Below, in pieces: positions 56,630 to 64,000 of a stretch of DNA of 64,000 nt (its first letter is position 1; each line of letters starts with the position of its first letter). Under the pieces are notes generated by a model, which saw only the letters and a list, made by a program, of their open reading frames with translations, was not told the origin of the DNA and made no database searches. The DNA lies in contig BCIA01000001.1 of the NCBI GenBank assembly GCA_001599815.1, forward strand, positions 4,530,934-4,594,933, read 5' to 3'. A program made the translations under genes and the position numbers. Source of the stretch: Furcasterigmium furcatum. Its lineage: Eukaryota > Ascomycota > Sordariomycetes > Glomerellales > Plectosphaerellaceae.

Positions 56630-58186
56630 ATGGGCTCTGTCAGCACTCTTGACGGCCTCAAGGTCGAGGACGTGAAGATCCTTGGCTTCACTGTCACGGA
56701 CATCAGATTCCCGACGAGCTTGGACGGAGTTGGTAGTGATGCCATGCACGTGGGCACCAACGGCTCGCACCCCTTCATCCAGCTCAAGACCAACCACGGA
56801 GACCTGATCGGGGAGGGCATCGCCTTCAGCAATGGCCGCGGAAGCGAGCTGATCTGCATGGCGCTCGAGATCTTCGGCAAGCGCGTTGTCGGGCGGTCGA
56901 TGCACGAACTTACCCGCAACATGGGCAAGACCTGGAGATACATGGTGTCAGACTCTCAATACCGCTGGATCGGACCCGAGAAGAGCGTGACGCATCTGGC
57001 AGTTGCCGGTGTGCTCAACGCCGTGTGGGATCTCTGGGGCAAGATCCTGAAGAAGCCTGTAAGTTGATACAAGACACTCACATATGCCCGATCCTGGGTG
57101 CTGACCATGGTGGTTTGGCAGGTCTGGCAGATCGTTTGCGAAATGTCCCCGGAGGAGATCGTCAACTGTATCGATTTCCGGTACATCACCGACGTCATCA
57201 CCCCCGAGGAGAGCATTGCCATGCTGCACGAGACGCAGAAGGGCAAGGCAGACAGGATGAAGGAAGCGTTCGAGAACACCGCCGTTCCCGCTTACACGAC
57301 CTCTCCGGGATGGCTGGCGTTCACGGGCGACAAGATGAAGAAGGTCCTCGAAGACACGATCGCCGAGGGCTACACAGTTTTCAAATTCAAGGTTGGGAGC
57401 AACCTCGAGGCCGACCGCAAGAGGCTGGCCGCAGTCCGCGATGTTCTGGGCTACGACAAGGGATACCAGATCATGATCGATGCGAACCAGGTCTGGAGTG
57501 TACCGGAAGCCATCGAATACATGAAGCACCTGGTCGAGTTCAAGCCTGTCTTCATTGAGGGTAAGCTTTACTCGATTGCACTTTTGCTTGCGGCCGGGCT
57601 GACAACCCGCAGAACCTACCAACCCAGACGATGTGCTCGGTCACGCAGCGATCCGCAAGGCACTGAAGCCTTACGGCGTGGGTGTTGCGACAGGTGAAGC
57701 TGCACAGAACCGAGTGACCTTCAAGCAACTTCTCCAGGCCGAGGCCACAGATGTTGCTCAGATTGATGCAGTTCGCCTGGGCAGTGTCAACGAATGCTTG
57801 GTGAGTTGGCTTGATTTGAACAAGCCGCAAGCTCTCAGCTAACCCATCTCCAGGCCGTCATGCTCATGGCTCGAAAGTTTGGCATCCCTTGCGTTCCGCA
57901 CAACGGAGCGATGGGTCTCACAGAGCTCACCTCACATCTGAGTCTCATCGACTACATCGCCGTGACGGGTCAGAAATCCATGCTCGAAATGGCAGAGAGC
58001 TACAGGGAGAATCTGCGACACCCATCCAAGATTGTCAACGCCCACTATGTCACCCCTCTGGCACCGGGATACTCCATGGGATATGTAGATGGGGCCATCG
58101 ACAAGTACACATACCCGCACGGCAGCTTCTGGGCGAGCGAGATCGGACAGCAGATCATGGCACAGCCCACGGGAGGCGAGCTATAG
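56630..58186 (+). CDS. Enolase-superfamily sugar-acid dehydratase (L-galactonate/L-fuconate type)
   Basis: Four exons (56630-57058, 57122-57560, 57613-57800, 57854-58186) give 462 residues, the usual length. It removes water from an aldonate to give a 2-keto-3-deoxy acid. Family marks: ITDIRFPTSLDG-like VTDIRFPTSLDG, WRYMVSDSQYRWIGPEK and CIDFRYITDVITPEE. The catalytic Lys pair is in FKFKVG (Lys231, Lys233). The metal ligands are Asp263 in IMIDANQ, Glu289 in IEEPTNPDD and Glu318 in ATGEAA. The acid/base dyad is Asp341 in QIDAVR with His368 in CVPHNG. Fungal members are LGD1/GaaB (L-galactonate, in D-galacturonate breakdown), and the vertebrate relative ENOSF1 acts on L-fuconate. The sequence alone does not decide between such substrates. 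Confidence 0.92.
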
Positions 58187-58859
58187 GTTCAAAATAACCA
58201 TGTAAACTTCTTTTACGTTATTAATCCTCCGTCTGGACCTTCGTTCGAATCTAGACACGGCACCTAGGAACAGAGAGAATATATGTTGGCGGTGCCATCA
58301 ATTTTGGGTGCACACTGCCTTGGGGGAAATGAATGGTCATGCCTGAAGTATTTTCGATCTCATAATCACACCTGAAATAATCCACCAATGTCTGAGGACC
58401 GAGGCACGGAAGTCTCCCGGTTACATGAGACGATGACGAAGGGAGGTGAATCTTGATGGAAGACCAGCCAACGCCCCGACCTGTTGGGACCGTGCCACGC
58501 GTGACGTACAAAGTCCACGAGAAATTCTAGACCCTGACATTGCTCCCAGTGATCCAATAAGCCCACTAGTCTCTTCTTGGAATAATCTCGGCTCACCGCA
58601 ACAAACTGAGGCCCGTGGCTGTGTGTCATGAGATGGTGGACGGAAGGGGAAGACTCAGGGGGTCGGATGACTCAGCATCCCCGCCCTCAGCTACCCCAAC
58701 TCTCCTCAGACATCCCGGGGTCCCCGTGTGACTTGCATTCGCCTGCAACCCTCCTCATCTTGAGATCATCGAGCCTGCAGCCAATTTCACTGCGTGGGCG
58801 CGTCCCCCCACAGGTCCTCTCATCCACTCGGATTTCAGCTGGAGTGTTCATAAGCCATC
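58187..58859. promoter_or_regulatory. Region upstream of the Zn2Cys6 regulator gene
   Basis: Contains TCCACCAAT at 58381-58389, which fits TCCNCCAAT, the element reported for galacturonic acid-responsive fungal genes. A random match is likely in a window of this size (about two expected on both strands). Confidence 0.4.
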
Positions 58860-60911
58860 ATGAGCTTCTCGCGCAAGCGGACAGCCCTGGCCTGCACATA
58901 CTGCAGACACCGGTCAGTCCACCCGCTCGCATCATGTGATCGCTGGTCTAACAGGTCATAGTAAAAGGAGATGCGATGCCGGCAAGCCCAGCTGCGCGAA
59001 CTGTCTAGAGTCCGAGGTGGATTGTATTTACGACGATGCCCCGTCACAGAGGTGAGTTGAGGGCAACGAGATCGGACTGGTCCGACAGGGCAGCTGACTC
59101 TGCAGAATCGATACATCCGGTGGAAGCCGGGAGATTCTCAACAGACTCAGAGACATCGAGGCGATATTGGAGACCCAGGCTGAAGGTATAGCGGCACTCT
59201 CTGCGGCGGCGGTCGACGTTCGGCAACATCCACAAACAGAACTCGGGGCTGCGGTCTCACCCCAGAGCCACGGTTCCGGAGGACGCACGTTCTCTCATTC
59301 ATTGCCGACGCGCTCAGCGTTGAGCCCGTGGCAAATCGAGGACTACACCATAAATCAGGACGTTGCTTCGCTGCCGCCGCTGACCATCCCAGTCAAGCAC
59401 AAGACGTCGTCAAACTACCTCCTCAGCTTGCCGGCAATGAGGTCGCTCGTCGGCGAGTACCCAGCCGACCTCTTCTTCCAAATGGAGTCAAGGAACCCGC
59501 TGCCGCCAGAACTCTCTTTTGACGGGACGCCATCATTCCAGCTGCCCATTCAGATCGACGACCCCAACGTGGCCCGCTCCCTTGCCGCGACGTTCTTCGC
59601 CACCGCCCATCTCAGCCATCCGATTCTGGACGAGGAAGACTTCGAGCCAGTGTTCAACAGCTTCCTCGAAACAGGCCCAGACTCCAGTGTCCAAACCGCT
59701 CTCTGTCTTGTCGTGTGCGCTCTGGGGGCTGCTGCTTCCGCTTCACCCGATGAGTTGCTGGATCTCTCATCGTCGCCGCCAGGGATGGAGTACATGCAAC
59801 AAGCACTGCCAACACTGGTTGCACAGTCGTCCTGGTCATTCTCCTACGGCATACAGCTGCCACAGGCCCTTGTGCTTGCGAGCATCTACTTCGCCTACAT
59901 CGTTCGGCCGTTGCAAAGTTGGAGGCTGATTTACTCGGCATCCACCATCCTGCAGTTCAAACTCTCCGGGTAGGGTCCATGGTCGCTCCAAACGAGCTTT
60001 CTACTGACAACGTCAACAGCCTAGATACGCCACGGGACAGTACCGTCAACTCTATAGAAAGCATTCTTCGACTGTTCTGGTCCTGCTTCCTGGTGGAATG
60101 CGATCGTCTGGCTGAGCTGGAGCTTCCCCGGAGCGGGATCCAGCAGCTCACTGACGAAACCAGCTTGCCAAACTGCACCAAGCTCGGCGAGCTCGAGTCG
60201 ACGTGCTATCTTGCAGAAATCTCCATCCGTCGGCTCCTCAACCGCATTCACAACTCGATCTACCCGAAGAAGGACCACGTCCTCACACTATCGTCCACGA
60301 CTTTGATGACACGGGAGGCGTTCACGGCCGAGGAGATCACCTCCATGAGCAGTATCTGCGACGAGCTCCACAGACAGCTCGACATCTGGCACTCTTCCAT
60401 CCCTGAGCGATACCGCCCTCCCCTCGGCATCGATCCCATAGGCCACGATCGCGGTGCCGTTCTCCGCATCCGGTATTTCGCGGCGCGGCACATCATTTAC
60501 CGGCCTTTTGTGCTGTACATCGCAACAAATCCCGATGTTCCCAAGCCGGAGTCATTCATGCAGAAGGCCCAGCTCTGCATCGAAAGCTGTCGGATTTACC
60601 TTTACAACACGACGGAGATACTCAAGCGGCCGAGCCCATATACATGGACTTTCTCACTTTCGTAAGGCCGGCATTCTGCATGCGCTTTTCATGGGTCAGG
60701 GGCTAACGAACTGTTCAGGTCGCTCGGCTGTGTCGTGGTGTTAACGCTGGCATCGCTCAGTCCGGAACTCAGCCAATTTGTCACTGACATCGACGCGTTG
60801 CAGACCTTGGCCATCAACAACGTGAGGCCGTGGGCCATATCAAGCCTAGAGGCTGTCGTGTCAATCCTGGAAGACATGCAGAAGAAACAGCGTCTGCTGG
60901 CACGCGTGTGA
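58860..60911 (+). CDS. Zn2Cys6 transcription factor
   Basis: Five exons (58860-58912, 58962-59051, 59106-59969, 60020-60661, 60719-60911) give 613 residues. The zinc cluster is complete: Cys12-x2-Cys15-x6-Cys22-x6-Cys29-x2-Cys32-x6-Cys39, and intron 1 splits it after RHR. A short linker and coiled-coil (EILNRLRDIEAILETQ) suggest dimerisation. The middle (about residues 180-500) matches the fungal transcription factor regulatory domain by length and character, with FFATAHLSHPILDEEDF and RYFAARHIIYRPFVLYI. It binds CGG-type elements in the nucleus. Its place at the end of the catabolic genes makes it the likely pathway-specific regulator; this is an inference from location. Confidence 0.92.
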
Positions 60912-63900
60912 ACCGGACGGTGCGTCTTGGTTGGATAAATCATCGATCCGACCCACAGCAAGCCATGGCCTCACACCTGGAGCACATCCGGATGATGCAG
61001 AGCACGCTTTTGAAGATATGCCAAACGCAAACCTGCGAGCTGCCAGCCCAACCGAAATGATTCGCTTCATACTCAATTGCGAACACCCAAAAACGGGCCA
61101 AAAGCCGAAATCGGAAGAAATCGCGTGCGCTGGTACCTCCAGCAACGTCGCTGGCCCGTGCCCCGTTTCGGGGTATCCGGAGGTCCCTCGCTCCGGGCGA
61201 CACTCCGCCTCCGCACCCCACTTCCCGTCGCGAAAGAATGCGAATCTTTTCCGGGCCACGAGGGCATGAGGTCCATCAACGGTGCATTTTGCGCACGGTA
61301 AGACGCTGGGCGAGGGCATTCACCTGGACCGGGGCTGCTCTCCATCTGGCCGCGATGGCGAGTCCCGCGGGGGCATGTAAGATGGTGCTTGGCTCGGGCC
61401 CAGATGCTGGGCGTTTTCAGTGAGGATCCGATGTGCCGAGGGGTTTGCTGCCGGCTGGAGCCGAGCGCGACGCTGACGAACGGCTGCGAAAAAGTGGGAA
61501 ACTCGGGAGGAGGTGCGCTCTCAGCTGAACGGCACCAACTGGTAGCGCCGGCGCAAGTGAGTGAAAATAGCGCACCGAGTCTTGAGCCGGTGTTTGTCGC
61601 CGTTCCTTGACTTTGACCGGGCCGGGCAGCGTTTGCTCTGGGCAAATGACGGCGAGCCATGACGGTCGCTGGAGGCCGCCGGCATTTCATGACACGGAGC
61701 CTGCCACCTGGCTGAAATGCTGATGGGTTTGTTCGCGGTCGCCTTGGCACACACGGGCAGACTCGTATAAAAAGTCACTTTCGATCGCGTTGTGCGGCCA
61801 CCACCGCCCGGAAAAGATGCCGTGTCACATCCAGGGGAGACTCACGAAGCCCGGCTTGCATCCAAGCATCGAGAAAGCACTGGACCATCGAAAGTCCGAC
61901 GACACCTACATAGGCAGGTCACTGCTCCGTTGACCTCCCCAATTCCTCGGCCCCTCTTTCCCGGGTGGCGATCAGCGGACATTGATTGGGCAGATTTCGA
62001 GAGACCAAGGTTCGGAGTCTTGACGACGTGGCTCGCGTCCGGGGAGCTGACCGAGAGACATCGGGGGCTGCAGTGCTGCAAACAAAGGGTCCATGGCAGT
62101 AAGAGGTACTTTAATTGCCAATCTGCTTGGAAGTTCCAAATGTCATGGCGGTCGGAGAGGACTCGCGCATGTATCTGCAGTGGTAATTAAGCCACCGACG
62201 TCCTTCATAAGTACTAGGTAGTGCCTTCCCGCGGCAGCTGAGGCTGGGCGGGCGGGCAAGAGGACGGGATGTTCCTGCGCTCCGTTGGCAACAAACGGCG
62301 GTTTTAGGGGCTTGGGGGCGTCCTGCCCGCCCCGGCGCCCACAGAGGAAAGCGGCACCTGGAAAGCCGCAATGCCAGCCAGCAAATTATGGGGCCACAGC
62401 CTCCCCGCTCGATCGCCTGCCTCGGGCTCTCCTTCCGTTTCAGCGGGAGAGAGAGCTCTGTTTGTCGGTCGCAAATAAGAATGCAGGCAAGATTCTGTCA
62501 TGGGAACCGCACAGATGACGAGGGCGATGTCTACGCATCCGGTCTATCTACAGCCGTTGGGCGGCGCCAGCCACTGGCAGTCGCCGCCCGTGACGGAAGG
62601 AGCCCCTGCCTGGGGGGCGACACAGGAACAGGGTGTGTCATGTGCTTCTCCGAGACGGCCGGGCGGCGCGGCAGACACGCCCGCGCTCCATCCCACTTTT
62701 ATCCCTCGAAAAGCCAGAGCTGCCCCGGGCTGTCACCCCAAGAAGCAGTACAGCATCTCGGTCGGAACGGACGTGCACGACAGCATCACCAATTCGGTTG
62801 TCCGGAGCGCGTCCAAGATACTCTCTAGGTTCTGTGCAAAACATATCCTGCTAGGTCCGCACTTCAGCACCGCTGCTCGGCCCTCCCCCGACGCGACACC
62901 ACGTCCCGGAACTGGCAAACAGCCGACCGGGGCCTCTTCACCTTCGCTCCGCGCTCCTCCAGTTTGTCCGCCAAAAGGTTCCGCCTTGCGAGATCCCAAT
63001 CAAATCGTACCCCGCGTGGTCTGATTGCGTGACTTTGAGCCCAGGTTCTGGGAGGGACACAGTCTCGAGTCAAAAAAAGGATCCGACGACTGTCGCACCG
63101 TCAGCCCAGCTCAGCCCAGCGCCGCGGCGGCCGGACGGTGCAAACGCGCGAGTCGGCGGCCGACAAAGTCTGCCAACACCGAGTCGACGAGTCGACAACT
63201 GATCACCGGCCTTTGAGAAGAGGCCCCTGGCAGTGCATTGCATCCCTCGAACTCCGAGGATTCTTCCATCAGAAAACTACCAACTATTTATCCATCCCCC
63301 CTTAACCCCGGCCTCCCGCGCGTCGTCGACTGTTCTCGCCCGGCCCCCCTCGCTCGCTCGCTCACCTGCGTTGCGCGCGCGCGCCCCCAGCTCCGGCTTC
63401 ATCACCCGATCCGCCCGTGCCTTGAGCCACCACCTGGGCCACTCCCAGGGCTCCACCCGCCCCCTAGCGTCCAGAAGGTCCGCCCGACCGTGTCGCCCTC
63501 AGGCTCCCGTTTCTGGAGCCCGTCTCCCTCCCACAACATTTTTTTCCCACCTCCTGCCCCCCGGCCTCCGTCCATTTTCTCTCCATCCTCCTCCCCCAGC
63601 CTGGACAATCTCATCGTCAACCACCGAGTTTATCGGCTACCAGCACCGACGCATCTCCCGACGACACCGGGATTCGTTCATCATCTCTGCGACCGTTGAT
63701 TCCACTAGGTTTCGTCATTTGCATCCCTTGACTCCGCGACCGACGCCCTCCGGAGTCCTCCGCCGCTTGCTCCGGCCTCACTCAACCAACACGCGCGTGC
63801 TCCAGTCCGTCGCGTCCTCCTCATCCATCACCATCCTCGGCCACCGACACCTTTCATCACTCGCAACCGGAAGCCAGCGTTGCTCGTCACTTTGAACTTG

Positions 63901-63914
63901 GGTTTTCCTATTCC
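60912..63914. other. 3.0-kb region with long leader of the right-edge gene
   Basis: No gene is supported between 60912 and about 63200; open frames there are short and overlap on both strands. From about 63230 to 63914 the plus strand is strongly pyrimidine-rich (long CT and CCCTCC runs, TTTTTTTCCC at 63539-63549), which resembles the long leaders or core promoters of fungal regulatory genes. Confidence 0.5.
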
Positions 63915-64000
63915 ATGTCTACTCCTCATCAGCCGGGCCTCACCTCATCACTCGAACGCGAAAAGGCCATGTCTTCCGGTGTGGTCCGCAGCACCGCCCT
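63915..64000 (+). CDS. Start of a gene cut by the window edge
   Basis: ATG at 63915 in the context ttccATGtct opens a frame that runs to the end (MSTPHQPGLTSSLEREKAMS...), 28 complete codons. A second ATG lies at codon 19. The Ser/Thr-rich N-terminus does not allow a family to be named. Confidence 0.55.
   Translation, partial: MSTPHQPGLTSSLEREKAMSSGVVRSTA

Noticed and set aside
61073..61750. 225-codon minus-strand frame downstream of the transcription factor
   Set aside because: Low-complexity Pro/Arg/Ser-rich translation without a domain; competing open frames on the other strand.
62500..63024. 174-codon plus-strand frame with ATG
   Set aside because: No coding character or signal peptide; likely chance in GC-rich non-coding sequence.

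Overview
The window is nuclear DNA of a filamentous ascomycete, most likely a plant-associated Sordariomycete. Its genes carry short introns (about 48-190 nt) with fungal GTRNGT donors and CTRAC branch points. Coding sequence is GC-rich, intergenic gaps are 0.3-3.5 kb, and fungal families are present (Zn2Cys6 regulator, AA9 LPMO, hydrophobin-like protein, DUF1996, Mtr-type amino acid carrier). I rebuilt exon structures by hand from splice signals and frame continuity. No tRNA, rRNA, CRISPR array or intact transposon was recognised.

Layout. 1-1156: no clear gene, one possible decayed fragment. 1157-3291 (-): six-exon probable nuclear protein whose frame is interrupted by one in-frame TAG. 4877-6367 (+): MFS transporter. 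6707-8146 (-): secreted DUF1996 protein. 9049-11972 (-): large glycine-rich membrane protein with a cytochrome b561-like end. 13684-18773: housekeeping-type block with a METTL16-type RNA methyltransferase, a proline-rich membrane protein, an XAP5/FAM50 homologue and a small membrane protein. 20814-24940: secreted beta-rich protein, amino acid transporter and a 71-residue cysteine-rich secreted peptide. 27264-32415: small unknown protein, DUF4139 protein and unknown intronless protein.

33908-37992 (+): a secretome stretch with phage-type lysozyme (GH24), an AA9 lytic polysaccharide monooxygenase, a 2H-phosphoesterase-like DUF1868 protein and an eight-cysteine hydrophobin-like protein. 38287-42368: GNAT acetyltransferase, a D123/Cdc123-like protein with an in-frame TAG, and a cysteine-rich zinc-binding-type protein. 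A 3.5-kb gap then precedes a Ser/Thr-rich repeat GPI-type cell wall protein (45842-47893) and an F-box protein (48493-49984).

50063-60911 is the most coherent functional unit. It holds an extended SDR reductase (-), an MFS sugar porter (+), a DapA-family 2-keto-3-deoxy-sugar-acid aldolase (-), an enolase-superfamily aldonate dehydratase (+) and a Zn2Cys6 regulator (+). Import, dehydration of a sugar acid, retro-aldol cleavage, aldehyde reduction and local regulation would make a complete catabolic route. It resembles the fungal D-galacturonate pathway enzymes GaaB and GaaC but has a different gene set. The right edge (63915 onward) begins a further gene after a long pyrimidine-rich leader.
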